Of a stretch of 29,530 nt of DNA, positions 8,212-15,908 are shown piece after piece. This DNA comes from DASSWG01 sp035704905 (GTDB lineage: Bacteria > Bacteroidota > Bacteroidia > Flavobacteriales > Flavobacteriaceae): NCBI GenBank assembly GCA_035704905.1, contig DASSWN010000083.1, positions 1 through 29,530 on the forward strand. Reading direction: 5' to 3'. The notes beneath the pieces were generated by a model that did not search any database, was not told the DNA's origin, and saw nothing but the letters and a program-made list of their open reading frames with translations. The translations under genes were made by a program, and so were the position numbers. How positions within the stretch are numbered: position 1 is the first letter of the stretch; every line of letters starts with the position of its first letter.

Positions 8212-8504
8212 AAAACATGGAAAGGTTATCAAACCAAGAAATCGCTAAAAAAATTGCACTCCATAAAAATTGGGAATTCAGGGATAATGCGATCATGACT
8301 TCTTTCAAATTAAAGGATTTCAAAGAAGTCTTTAGCAAAATGACCCAAATTGCTTTTGAAGCCGAAATAATGCAACACCATCCAAACTGGACAAATTCGT
8401 ACAACCAACTTTCCATTTCCCTTACCACACATGATGTGAACGGGGTTTCGCAAAAAGATTTTGACCTTGCCGAAGCTATTGATAAAATTATGAAAAACGG
8501 CTAA
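8208..8504 (+). CDS. 4a-hydroxytetrahydrobiopterin dehydratase (pterin-4a-carbinolamine dehydratase)
   Basis: Small cytoplasmic enzyme that dehydrates 4a-hydroxytetrahydropterin so that the pterin cofactor of aromatic amino-acid hydroxylases can be recycled. The protein is 98 residues, normal for the family. The active-site stretch AEIMQHHPNWTNSYNQL holds the paired histidines and is followed by the conserved THDVNGVSQKDFDLA. The ATG at 8208 overlaps the upstream TGA (ATGA); a second ATG at 8217 is an alternative start. No hydroxylase gene is visible in the window. Confidence 0.92.
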   Translation: MKNMERLSNQEIAKKIALHKNWEFRDNAIMTSFKLKDFKEVFSKMTQIAFEAEIMQHHPNWTNSYNQLSISLTTHDVNGVSQKDFDLAEAIDKIMKNG

Positions 8505-8555
8505 ATTTACCGAAAAGAAAAATCTGCCACTTTTTCAAAGAACAAAGCTTTTTTT

Positions 8556-8563
8556 TACTTTTA
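8556..8563 (+). promoter_or_regulatory. -7 element of the yebC promoter
   Basis: TACTTTTA, one base from TAnnTTTG, lies 18 bases before the ATG at 8582 in the 77-bp gap after the pterin dehydratase gene. No TTG stands at the expected -33 distance, so support is partial. Confidence 0.33.
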
Positions 8564-8581
8564 CGCTCCAAACAAAATAAT

Positions 8582-9295
8582 ATGGGAAGAGCATTCGAAT
8601 TCAGGAAAGCACGAAAAATGAAACGCTGGTCGGCAATGGCAAAGGCGTTCACACGAATTGGAAAAGATATTGTCATGGCGGTGAAAGAAGGCGGACCCGA
8701 TCCAGAGGCAAATTCCAGGTTGCGGGCGGTGATCCAGAATGCCAAAAGCGTCAATATGCCAAAGGAAAATATTGAACGCGCCATTAAACGCGCCACGGAA
8801 AAAGGCCAAGGCGACTACAAAACCGTTCTTTTTGAAGGTTACGCACCGCACGGAATCGCCGTTCTGATTGAAACCGCAACAGACAACAACAACCGGACAG
8901 TAGCCAATATTCGGGCTCATTTCAATAAATATGGCGGAAATCTGGGCACTTCCGGCTCCGTGGAATTTTTATTCGACCATACCTGCAATTTCAGAATTCC
9001 CGCAGAAGGAGTCGATACCGAGGAATTGGAACTGGAATTCATCGATTTTGGTGCAGAAGAAATTTTCGAAGATGAAGACGGGATTATGATATATGCGCCT
9101 TTTGAAAGTTTCGGCACTATCCAGAAAGAATTGGAAGACCGGAATATAGAAATTCTTTCTTCGGGTTTTGACCGAATTCCGCAAATAACCAAATCATTGA
9201 CCGAAGAGGAAGAAGCCGATGTGGAAAAATTGTTGGAGAAAATTGAAGAAGATGATGACGTGCAAAACGTATATCACACTATGGAAGAAAAATAA
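8582..9295 (+). CDS. yebC: YebC/PmpR-family protein (TACO1 family)
   Basis: Member of the YebC/PmpR/TACO1 family, described as transcription regulators and, more recently, as ribosome-associated factors that help translate difficult sequences. The 237-residue protein shows the family blocks in order: an N-terminal basic segment (MGRAFEFRKARKMKRWSAMAK, the form usual in Bacteroidetes), EGGPDPEANSRLRAVIQNAK, NMPKENIERAIKRA, FEGYAPHGIAVLIE, TDNNNRTVANIR and NKYGGNLGTSGSVEFLF. The C-terminal domain is strongly acidic (EEEEADVEKLLEKIEEDDDVQNVYHT). The start at 8582 is supported by the basic N-terminal block and a promoter-like element just upstream. Confidence 0.93.
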   Translation: MGRAFEFRKARKMKRWSAMAKAFTRIGKDIVMAVKEGGPDPEANSRLRAVIQNAKSVNMPKENIERAIKRATEKGQGDYKTVLFEGYAPHGIAVLIETATDNNNRTVANIRAHFNKYGGNLGTSGSVEFLFDHTCNFRIPAEGVDTEELELEFIDFGAEEIFEDEDGIMIYAPFESFGTIQKELEDRNIEILSSGFDRIPQITKSLTEEEEADVEKLLEKIEEDDDVQNVYHTMEEK

Positions 9296-9331
9296 ATCGG
9301 TTCCTATTGCTATAATATAAGACCTCATATT

Positions 9332-9360
9332 TTGTTGCTTGACCTTATAGGTTATCTTTG
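9332..9360 (+). promoter_or_regulatory. Housekeeping promoter of purB
   Basis: TTG (9332-9334, within TTTG), 18 bp, then TATCTTTG (9353-9360), a full match to the Bacteroidetes consensus. A start near 9366 gives a leader of about 15 bases before the ATG at 9382. The in-frame TTG at 9358 is part of the -7 element and cannot be the translation start. Confidence 0.7.
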
Positions 9361-9381
9361 CCATTTAACATATATCCGATT

Positions 9382-10716
9382 ATGAATCCGCTGTTGGCAA
9401 TTTCCCCCATTGATGGAAGATATGCTTCCAAAACCAAAGAACTTTCGTTGTATTTCAGTGAAGAAGCACTAATAAAATATAGGGTGCGCATCGAAGTCGA
9501 CTATTTTATCGCGCTCTGCGAACTGCCATTGCCGCAACTTTCGGAGATTCAAGATGCAAGCTTTACAGAGCTTCGTGGTATTTATCTGAATTTTTCTTCG
9601 GAAGATGCCGTTGCCATTAAAAATATAGAGAAAACCACCAACCACGATGTAAAAGCCGTGGAATATTTCCTCAAAGAAAAATTCAGTGAACTGAAACTGG
9701 ATAAATACAAAGAATTCATCCATTTCGGATTAACATCACAGGATATCAACAACACAGCTGTTCCGCTTTCGTTGAAAGAAGCGGTGGAAACTGTTTATTT
9801 GCCATTGCTGAACAGGCTCCAAACCACTTTGGAAAACCGGGTCGAAGAATGGAAAGATGTTCCTATGTTGGCCAGGACTCATGGGCAACCGGCTTCCCCT
9901 ACCCGTCTCGGAAAAGAAATTCAGGTTTTTTCGGTGCGCTTAAACGAACAACTCAAACTGATGCGACAAATTCCCCATGCCGCCAAATTCGGTGGCGCGA
10001 CGGGAAATTTTAATGCACATTATGTTGCATATCCACAAGTCGACTGGAAAAAATTCGGAGCAGATTTTGTACGACAATTAGGTTTATATCATTCTTTTCC
10101 CACCACACAAATCGAGCATTACGATCATTTAGCAGCTTTATGTGATTGTCTGAAGCGCATCAATTCCATTATTATTGATTTGGATCGCGATATTTGGAGC
10201 TATGTTTCCATGGATTATTTCAAACAGAAAATCAAAGCCGGCGAAGTGGGTTCTTCGGCAATGCCGCATAAAGTAAACCCAATTGATTTTGAAAACAGCG
10301 AAGGAAATTTGGGAATGGCAAATGCGATTTTCGAACATTTTGCCACCAAATTGCCAATCAGTAGACTGCAACGAGATCTTACTGACAGCACGGTTTTGCG
10401 CAATGTCGGCGTACCAATTGGCCACACATTGATCGGCTTTCATTCCACTTTGAAAGGTCTTGGAAAATTATTGTTGAACGAGGAAAAACTGAACCAAGAT
10501 TTGGAAAACAATTGGTCGGTGGTTGCCGAAGCGATACAGACCATTCTGCGTCGCGAAGCCTATCCAAATCCGTATGAAGCCTTGAAGGAATTGACCCGCA
10601 CAAACAAAAAAATAAATGCGGAAAGCATGGCCGAATTCATTGAAAACCTCGCCGTTTCCGAAGAAATAAAAACCGAGCTAAAAAGAATAACCCCGCAAAA
10701 TTATACGGGGATTTAG
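9382..10716 (+). CDS. purB: Adenylosuccinate lyase
   Basis: Fumarase/aspartase-superfamily enzyme of purine synthesis. It splits SAICAR to AICAR and adenylosuccinate to AMP, releasing fumarate in both cases. The 444-residue length and the opening MNPLLAISPIDGRY follow the E. coli-type PurB. Conserved regions are HFGLTSQDINNTA (114-126), ARTHGQPASPT (164-173) with H168 as the likely general acid, and the mobile signature loop SSAMPHKVNPIDFEN (291-305) with its catalytic serine. The start at 9382 is set by the promoter just upstream. The next gene is convergent, so purB is probably a single transcript. Confidence 0.96.
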   Translation: MNPLLAISPIDGRYASKTKELSLYFSEEALIKYRVRIEVDYFIALCELPLPQLSEIQDASFTELRGIYLNFSSEDAVAIKNIEKTTNHDVKAVEYFLKEKFSELKLDKYKEFIHFGLTSQDINNTAVPLSLKEAVETVYLPLLNRLQTTLENRVEEWKDVPMLARTHGQPASPTRLGKEIQVFSVRLNEQLKLMRQIPHAAKFGGATGNFNAHYVAYPQVDWKKFGADFVRQLGLYHSFPTTQIEHYDHLAALCDCLKRINSIIIDLDRDIWSYVSMDYFKQKIKAGEVGSSAMPHKVNPIDFENSEGNLGMANAIFEHFATKLPISRLQRDLTDSTVLRNVGVPIGHTLIGFHSTLKGLGKLLLNEEKLNQDLENNWSVVAEAIQTILRREAYPNPYEALKELTRTNKKINAESMAEFIENLAVSEEIKTELKRITPQNYTGI

Positions 10717-10727
10717 ATCAGGGTTGC

Positions 10728-10742
10728 GGGTTCAAAGTTCAA
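10728..10742. repeat. 15-bp intergenic repeat, copy 2
   Basis: GGGTTCAAAGTTCAA, identical to 5375-5389, lies between the convergent purB and DUF4252 genes. It is flanked by an imperfect direct repeat of TTGCGGGT (10724-10731) and CTGCGGGT (10759-10766). No T-tract terminator is seen in this gap. Confidence 0.45.
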
Positions 10743-10772
10743 AATTCAAGGTTTCGAGCTGCGGGTGATCAT

Positions 10773-11360
10773 TCAATCACTCGATATTTGATCATCGATC
10801 GAAAGGCTATCTTTTGCAACTTTAGAATCGAAAATTTTATGCAAATCCTTTATTCCTTCCAAGTCAATATTGGAACTATCCAATGATTTTGCCAGGCTCA
10901 TAATGTCGCTGGGGTTCATATTATTTCCCAAAATACGCGCTACGCCAAAACCCGTACCGTCCGAAGAGCCGAACACAATCATTTCATCAATGGATTCCGG
11001 ATCGCCTTCGTACATCAATTTAAATTGCCCATCTTCCGACCCGTATTTCATCAATAATTTATATTTTTCATCTTTGAGAATATTTTCCAATTCGGCTTTT
11101 TCCTTTTCATAAGTGGTTTTATTTCCATTGTTCACAGGAAACGCCAAAATATTGGCTTTTTCAATGCTATTCAAAGTCTTGCGATCCTTTTCGGAAAGTG
11201 TGGAAGCATCTGCAATGAGGCCGCTGCTCGGAATACTCATTACGATAAAATCTTTCTGGTCTTGATTTTCCACATAATATTTTTCCAAAGAGGGACCGTT
11301 GCATGCGATCAGCGAAATACTGAAAATCGCGAATAAAATTTTGGTTGTTGGCTTCATCAT
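10773..11360 (-). CDS. DUF4252 family lipoprotein
   Basis: Predicted outer-surface or periplasmic lipoprotein of 195 residues. An N-terminal hydrophobic segment (7-18) ends in a lipobox, SLIAC, with the acylated cysteine at 20. The remainder looks like DUF4252, a Bacteroidetes family of unknown function. Features are the MSIPSSGLI strand, KANILAF, and the central EDGQFKLMYEGDPESIDEMIVFG block, then GVARILGNNMNPSDIMSLAKSL. The downstream DUF4252 protein encoded at 11363-11893 has the same order of blocks, so the two are tandem paralogues. It is the last gene of the sigma-factor unit, two bases after its paralogue. Function is unknown; an envelope role is inferred only from the signal and the context. 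Confidence 0.82.
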   Translation of the reverse strand: MMKPTTKILFAIFSISLIACNGPSLEKYYVENQDQKDFIVMSIPSSGLIADASTLSEKDRKTLNSIEKANILAFPVNNGNKTTYEKEKAELENILKDEKYKLLMKYGSEDGQFKLMYEGDPESIDEMIVFGSSDGTGFGVARILGNNMNPSDIMSLAKSLDSSNIDLEGIKDLHKIFDSKVAKDSLSIDDQISSD

Positions 11361-11362
11361 TT

Positions 11363-11893
11363 CTATTTTTCGTTTATGTTTTCCAATTCTTTGGCTCCCG
11401 GCACTTTCAGGTCTTTGGCCAATTTTGAAATTTGTTTCAAATCCACATTTCCTGTAATCCGCATAATGACGGCTTCGGCTTCCCCATCTTCCATTCCGTT
11501 CATGAACATCAATAATTCACTCACATACGAATCGGATTTTCCCGGTTTGGAATAAAATTCCACCGATTTGCCATCTTCTTTGAAACTCATCAATTTTTTC
11601 ATTGAATTTGTTTTCAAATAATTTTGAATATCCATCGCCATCTTAGAACCAATTTTCGCATCGGAAGTGGAATAAACTTGAATATTGTTCAAGCTTTCGA
11701 TCAAATCGGCATAAGCCTGCGTTTCCGGATCGGTGCTGTCATAGTCGATTTCCGTGAGCAGTTTGAACATTTCACTGGTAACCAACATGGAGGTAACATT
11801 TTTCATGTCGGTGTATTTATCGAAGACCTGTGCTTGCGATAAAAATGGCATCATTAAGATTGCAATACCAAAAATTACTGTTAGCTTTTTCAT
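11363..11893 (-). CDS. DUF4252 family secreted protein
   Basis: Predicted exported protein of 176 residues with a Sec signal peptide (MKKLTVIFGIAILMMPFLSQAQ, about 1-22) and no lipobox, so probably periplasmic, unlike its lipoprotein paralogue downstream. The mature part shows VTSMLVTSEMFKLL, the EDGKSVEFYSKPGKSDSYVSELLMF block and AVIMRITGNVDLKQISKLAKDLKVPG, which align by eye with the downstream paralogue. It belongs to the family of unknown function DUF4252. It sits 11 bases after the anti-sigma-like gene and two bases before its paralogue, so it is surely cotranscribed with both. Confidence 0.85.
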   Translation of the reverse strand: MKKLTVIFGIAILMMPFLSQAQVFDKYTDMKNVTSMLVTSEMFKLLTEIDYDSTDPETQAYADLIESLNNIQVYSTSDAKIGSKMAMDIQNYLKTNSMKKLMSFKEDGKSVEFYSKPGKSDSYVSELLMFMNGMEDGEAEAVIMRITGNVDLKQISKLAKDLKVPGAKELENINEK

Positions 11894-11904
11894 TGTTTTT
11901 GAGT

Positions 11905-12342
11905 TTAATTGTTTGTTATCAATACTTCTTTGGTGTTTTCAATTTCAGTAAGGTACACCAGCCCTTCTTTACCTTGGTTCATTTCCTTGGAAATAAAATT
12001 CAGTACTTCTTTTGTTTTTTGAAGTGCCAATTCAGGATCTTTTATAGTTCCCAAATCGTTTTGTGTTGCGGGTTTAAAGAGGAATATTCCTATTATGATC
12101 GCAATCCCTGCCGCAATTCCGAACCAGGTAAACCGATTATTTTGCGGGCCCGGTTCTGATTTTGGCTGATAAACTTTTGTGCGCTCTGAAGCAAAAAAGC
12201 CAAATAAAGGTGCATATTCCAAAAGTTCTGGAGCAATTTCCTCTGAAGAAAAATAAGCCTTCAACTCTTTTTCTTCGGCCAAGGAAGTCATGCCTTCCAA
12301 GTATTTTTCAATTAGGTTGTTCATTCTTTTATGCCGTTCCAT
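11905..12342 (-). CDS. Single-pass membrane protein, probable anti-sigma factor
   Basis: Unassigned 145-residue protein with one clear membrane segment (about 72-89, GIAAGIAIIIGIFLF). The N-terminal cytoplasmic part reads NLIEKYLEGMTSLAEEKELKAYF, which resembles the opening of many anti-sigma factors, where a short helix is followed by a membrane helix. About 55 residues lie beyond the membrane. The gene begins 14 bases inside the end of the ECF sigma gene; an alternative ATG at 12324 would start four bases after the sigma stop. Position and topology suggest it holds the sigma factor at the inner membrane, but no diagnostic zinc motif (HxxxCxxC) is present, so the role is inferred. Confidence 0.65.
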   Translation of the reverse strand: MERHKRMNNLIEKYLEGMTSLAEEKELKAYFSSEEIAPELLEYAPLFGFFASERTKVYQPKSEPGPQNNRFTWFGIAAGIAIIIGIFLFKPATQNDLGTIKDPELALQKTKEVLNFISKEMNQGKEGLVYLTEIENTKEVLITNN

Positions 12343-12838
12343 AATGATGTTTTTTTAATAAACCGTTCCTTAATTTTTTTCTTCCCCTTGACAACGCCAC
12401 CCGAACTGCGGTTTCGTTCATTTCCATAATCCGAGCGATTTCATCATATTCCATTTCTTCAATATCGCGCATCTGAATAATTGCTTTTTGTTGCGCATTC
12501 AAATCTTCCATTAGTTTCTGAATCCATTCAAAATCATTTTTGGCTTCGATTTGTGTTTGCAGCGAAGTGCTTTTTTCTTCATAATTATTGTGCACAATTC
12601 GCAAATTGTTGTTCTGCCGCAATTTCAACTGGTCCAAACAATAATTCTTTGTGATGGTCATCGCATAGGCTTCCGGGCTGTTGTATTCGCCCAATTTTTC
12701 CTTGCGTTCCCACAATTTCAAAAGAACTTCTTGCGTAGCATCTTCGGCAGCTTCCTTGGAAACCAGCAAACGCAAAGACAAACGATAGAGTTTACTGCGC
12801 ACCGGGTCAAAAATTTTCAAGAAAGCCTTTTGGTCCAT
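12329..12838 (-). CDS. ECF-type RNA polymerase sigma factor
   Basis: Sigma-70 family extracytoplasmic-function sigma factor of 169 residues, containing only regions 2 and 4. Region 2 covers about 8-75 with the core-binding DATQEVLLKLWERK and the -10-contacting part up to TITKNYCLDQLKLRQ. Region 4 covers about 110-160 with QQKAIIQMRDIEEMEYDEIARIMEMNETAV and the basic RVALSRGRKKLRNGL recognition end. It should direct a small envelope or stress regulon. The downstream membrane protein and two exported DUF4252 proteins are the probable partners and targets. A TGTAAC-N16-CGTC element lies just upstream, suggesting that it transcribes its own operon. Confidence 0.92.
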   Translation of the reverse strand: MDQKAFLKIFDPVRSKLYRLSLRLLVSKEAAEDATQEVLLKLWERKEKLGEYNSPEAYAMTITKNYCLDQLKLRQNNNLRIVHNNYEEKSTSLQTQIEAKNDFEWIQKLMEDLNAQQKAIIQMRDIEEMEYDEIARIMEMNETAVRVALSRGRKKLRNGLLKKHHYGTA

Positions 12839-12861
12839 TATTTCTGCCTTTATAATTTGAT

Positions 12862-12887
12862 GACGATCTGGTCTATCTTTTGTTACA
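12862..12887 (-). promoter_or_regulatory. ECF-type promoter upstream of the sigma-factor operon
   Basis: On the minus strand TGTAAC (12882-12887) is followed after 16 bp by CGTC (12862-12865), the architecture of ECF sigma promoters such as those of Bacillus SigX and SigW. A start near 12855 gives a leader of about 17 bases before the sigma ATG at 12838. No housekeeping TAnnTTTG element as good as this is visible on this strand. Self-recognition is an inference. Confidence 0.48.
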
Positions 12888-12893
12888 ATATAG

Positions 12894-12923
12894 TTTGAAT
12901 TTCTGTTACAATCCTTACTTTTA
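12894..12923 (+). promoter_or_regulatory. Housekeeping promoter of the S41 peptidase gene
   Basis: TTTG (12894-12897), 18 bp, then TACTTTTA (12916-12923), one base from TAnnTTTG. The leader to the ATG at 12949 is about 20 bases. A second copy of the 9-mer TGTTACAAT (12904-12912) lies in the spacer. Confidence 0.58.
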
Positions 12924-12948
12924 AGCCCGAATTCAGAAAGAAATCCCG

Positions 12949-14352
12949 ATGAAAAAAATCACGTTCTTTTTATCTGCCATATTAATCAGTTTGATGTTCA
13001 CTTCCTGTTTTAAAGATATGGATGATGAAGTTGGCCAAGCCTCCACGTTGGATATTCAAAATTTTATTTATCACGGCCTGAATTTTTATTATTTATATAA
13101 AGCTGAAATCCCGGAACTTGCGGACGATGCTTTCGCTTCCCAAAGCGATTTGAACAATTTTTTGAGAAGTTTCAACAGCCCCGAAAGCCTGTTCAATAAT
13201 TTATTGGCCTCGGAAGATCGTTTCAGTTTCATCATAAGCGATTACCGGGTTTTGGAAAATTCGTTGGACGGGATTTCCCTTCACAATGGCATGGAGTTCG
13301 GGTTGGTGCAAATTCAGTCTTCTGGTGAAATTTTTGGAATTGTACGCTACGTGCTTCCAAATACTTCTGCTGACGAAAAAGGAGTTCAACGTGGAATGAT
13401 TTTTAACAGGATCGACGGCGAAAACCTTACGGAAAACACCTATGTGGATCTGCTTTCCCAAACTTCCTACACAATCGGATTGGCAAATTTGAATGGAAAT
13501 GAATTAGTTCCCATCGATGAAACTTTTGCGTTAATAAAACAACAATACACCGAAAATCCCATTTATATTCACAAAGTTTTGACAGTGAACGGGCATAAAA
13601 TTGGTTACTTAATGTACAACGCATTTACTTCCCAATTCGACGATCAACTCAATGCGGTTTTTGCCGATTTTAAAGCGCAAGGCATAACCGATTTGGTATT
13701 GGATGAACGCTATAATGGCGGGGGAAGTATTGAAAGCGCAAATGATTTGTCGAGCATGATTACAGGACAATTCAATGGCGAACTTTTTATCACCCAGGTT
13801 TATAATGAAAATTTTCCGCCCGAAGAACGACTTTTCAACAATAAAATTGGTTCCGGCGCGACCATCAACAGCTTGCAGCTAAACCGCGTCTATATTTTGA
13901 CAACGGCGAGTTCGGCTTCGGCGAGCGAATTGGTAATCAGTGCACTAATGCCATATATTGATGTAATTCAGATTGGTGATTTCACCACCGGAAAGTTCCA
14001 AGGTTCTACCATTGTTTACGATTCTCCCGACTTCACAAAACATAATATAAATTTAGGCCATCGTTATGCCATGTTGCCGCTAATTTTAAAATCGATGAAT
14101 GCAAATGGATTTACGGATTATGCCAACGGAATTGAACCCGATATTTTTTTGAAAGAAAATTATACAAATTATGGAACGTTGGGAGAACCCACTGAACCCC
14201 TTTTGGCAACGGCTTTGGCAGAAATAGTTCAAGCTCCAAGACCATTTGAATTGATGCCTGAGGAATTGAACAAGTTTAAAAACATTGGGGAAAGTGATAT
14301 GCATTCGCCCACCTATCGCAAAATGTTCATCGAATTTCCGAAGACGGAATAA
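12949..14352 (+). CDS. S41 family C-terminal-processing peptidase-like lipoprotein
   Basis: Predicted envelope serine protease of 467 residues. An N-terminal signal ends in a lipobox, MFTSC, with the lipidated cysteine at 20. A PDZ-like region spans about 110-180 (FGLVQIQSSGEIFGIVRYVLPNTSADEKGVQRGM). The S41 core spans about 215-420, with LVLDERYNGGGSIESA and the nucleophile strand TTASSASASELV. The likely Ser-Lys dyad is S324 and K349 (TTGKFQG), 25 residues apart as in plant CtpA. It is divergent from the ECF sigma unit and shares a 110-bp intergenic region with it, which suggests but does not prove a shared envelope function. The substrate is unknown. Confidence 0.88.
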   Translation: MKKITFFLSAILISLMFTSCFKDMDDEVGQASTLDIQNFIYHGLNFYYLYKAEIPELADDAFASQSDLNNFLRSFNSPESLFNNLLASEDRFSFIISDYRVLENSLDGISLHNGMEFGLVQIQSSGEIFGIVRYVLPNTSADEKGVQRGMIFNRIDGENLTENTYVDLLSQTSYTIGLANLNGNELVPIDETFALIKQQYTENPIYIHKVLTVNGHKIGYLMYNAFTSQFDDQLNAVFADFKAQGITDLVLDERYNGGGSIESANDLSSMITGQFNGELFITQVYNENFPPEERLFNNKIGSGATINSLQLNRVYILTTASSASASELVISALMPYIDVIQIGDFTTGKFQGSTIVYDSPDFTKHNINLGHRYAMLPLILKSMNANGFTDYANGIEPDIFLKENYTNYGTLGEPTEPLLATALAEIVQAPRPFELMPEELNKFKNIGESDMHSPTYRKMFIEFPKTE

Positions 14353-14394
14353 AGGAATTTGGACTATTTCTCAAATTGGCTTTTGAATTGGCCT

Positions 14395-15747
14395 TTATTT
14401 GAAATAAACGGTTTTTTTGTTCACGAATTCCAGAATTCCATAGCGGGAAAGTTCGCGTCCATAACCGGAAATTTTGGTTCCCCCGAAAGGTAACCGCGGA
14501 TCGCTTTTTACCAATTCGTTTATGAAAACCGCACCATCCTCAAAATTTGGGATCATGGCTTTTGCGCGTTCCATATCCGATGTGAAAATGGAAACCCCCA
14601 GTCCGAAATTGGATTTGTTCACCAAATCCATGGCTTCCATATCGGTTCTGAACGGCATAATGGCCATAAGGGGTCCAAATGTTTCCTCTTTAAAAATTGG
14701 CATTTTCTTTTTTATATTGATAACCACGGTCGGTTCAAAATAGGCCCCTTTTCTTTTTCCGCCCAGAACCACTTTGGCTCCTTTTTCAACGGAAGCGGCA
14801 AGTTGTTCTTCCAGTTTTTTGGCCAAATCCTTTCGTGCCAAAACCCCTATAAAAGTGTCTTCTTCCTTCGGATCACCAATTTTCAGTGAACGCACCCTTG
14901 TTAAGAATTTTTCCAGAAACAAGGTGAAAATGGACTCATGTACCAACAATCGTTTCCCGGCGATGCAACTTTGTCCGGTGTTTTGAAAACGTGCCATCAC
15001 ACAGGTTTCTACGGTTTCATCCAAATTGGCATCTTCAAAAACCACCAAGGCGTTGCTCCCGCCAAGTTCCAAAACCGACTTTTTTATTTCCTGACCTGCA
15101 ATTCCGGCCACAGAACTACCCGCCGATGAACTGCCGGTGAGGGTTACCGCTTTGATATATTTACTGCGAATAATATGTTCAACTTTTTTGTGCTTCACAA
15201 TTAGGTTTTGAAAACAACCGGTTGGAAAGCCGGCTTCCAAAAAAGCCTTTTGAATATTTTCGGCAGATTGCATTACATTGCTCGCATGTTTTAAAACTGC
15301 CACATTGCCCGCCATTAAAGCCGGTACCGCAAAACGAAAAACCTGCCAAAAGGGATAATTCCACGGCATTACCGCCAAAACCGCCCCCAAGGGTTCAAAA
15401 CTTATATACGATTTTCGCGCATCGGTTTTTATAGGTTCATCCTTCAAATGCTCTTTTGCATTTTCGGCATAATAACGGCAAACCCAAGCACATTTTTCAA
15501 TTTCCGCAATGGCTTGCGAAATCGGTTTTCCCATTTCCAAAGTGATGGTTTTGGCATATTCCTGTTTATTCTTCTCCAAAACCTTTTCCAAACGAAGCAT
15601 CAGGTCGGCTTTGTGATCGTAACTCGTGATTTTCCATGACTGAAAAACACGGTCGGCATGTTTCAATTTTTTGTTTATTTCAGACTTGGAAAGCTCTTTG
15701 AATTTGGCGATTTGCTCACCGGAATACGGATTAATGGAAGCTAACAT
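14395..15747 (-). CDS. NAD(P)-dependent aldehyde dehydrogenase, succinate-semialdehyde dehydrogenase-like
   Basis: Aldehyde dehydrogenase superfamily member of 450 residues, oxidising an aldehyde to the acid with NAD or NADP. Catalytic residues are all visible: N130 (MPWNYP), K153, E227 (LELGGSNA) and nucleophile C261 (NTGQSCIAGKR). The terminal PFGGTKISGYGRELS block is also present. The opening INPYSGEQIAKF and the compact length resemble the E. coli Sad/YneI branch, which favours succinate semialdehyde, but substrate cannot be fixed from sequence. It is convergent with the S41 peptidase (42 bp between stops, no terminator seen) and divergent from the small conserved gene at 15909. Confidence 0.9.
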   Translation of the reverse strand: MLASINPYSGEQIAKFKELSKSEINKKLKHADRVFQSWKITSYDHKADLMLRLEKVLEKNKQEYAKTITLEMGKPISQAIAEIEKCAWVCRYYAENAKEHLKDEPIKTDARKSYISFEPLGAVLAVMPWNYPFWQVFRFAVPALMAGNVAVLKHASNVMQSAENIQKAFLEAGFPTGCFQNLIVKHKKVEHIIRSKYIKAVTLTGSSSAGSSVAGIAGQEIKKSVLELGGSNALVVFEDANLDETVETCVMARFQNTGQSCIAGKRLLVHESIFTLFLEKFLTRVRSLKIGDPKEEDTFIGVLARKDLAKKLEEQLAASVEKGAKVVLGGKRKGAYFEPTVVINIKKKMPIFKEETFGPLMAIMPFRTDMEAMDLVNKSNFGLGVSIFTSDMERAKAMIPNFEDGAVFINELVKSDPRLPFGGTKISGYGRELSRYGILEFVNKKTVYFK

Positions 15748-15764
15748 GGTGTTATTGGTTTTTG

Positions 15765-15797
15765 TAAAATTAAGAAATAGTCTGCTGAAAGCCCCAA
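15765..15797 (-). promoter_or_regulatory. Possible promoter of the aldehyde dehydrogenase gene
   Basis: On the minus strand TTG (15795-15797), 22 bp, then TAATTTTA (15765-15772), one base from TAnnTTTG, with a leader of about 12 bases before the ATG at 15747. Confidence 0.3.
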
Positions 15798-15840
15798 ATT
15801 AAGAAGATTTTAACGAGCAAAAAATTGTTGAAAAAGCAGT

Positions 15841-15862
15841 TTATAAGTCTTTCGCGACTTTG
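15841..15862. promoter_or_regulatory. Inverted repeat containing a satD-type half-site
   Basis: TTATAAGTCT (15841-15850) is identical to the left half of the middle palindrome upstream of satD (17774-17783). Here AAGTC and GACTT are separated by six bases (TTTCGC) instead of four, so the palindrome is broken relative to the satD array. It overlaps the probable -33 element of the following gene. Confidence 0.35.
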
Positions 15863-15893
15863 ATTTATTTACAACCGCAAACCAGTACCTTTC
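15859..15893 (+). promoter_or_regulatory. Possible promoter of the gene at 15909
   Basis: TTTG (15859-15862), 23 bp, then TACCTTTC (15886-15893), one base from TAnnTTTG. The leader to the ATG at 15909 is about 10 bases. The spacer is at the long end of the accepted range. Confidence 0.3.
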
Positions 15894-15908
15894 ATAAAAA
15901 CCATACTT

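Noticed and set aside
9358..9381. TTG start for purB at 9358
   Set aside because: It lies within the -7 element TATCTTTG; the ATG at 9382 begins the conserved MNPLLAISPIDGRY.
10691..10710. CCCCG/CGGGG hairpin at the end of purB
   Set aside because: Only five base pairs, inside the coding region, and not followed by a T tract; not a credible terminator.
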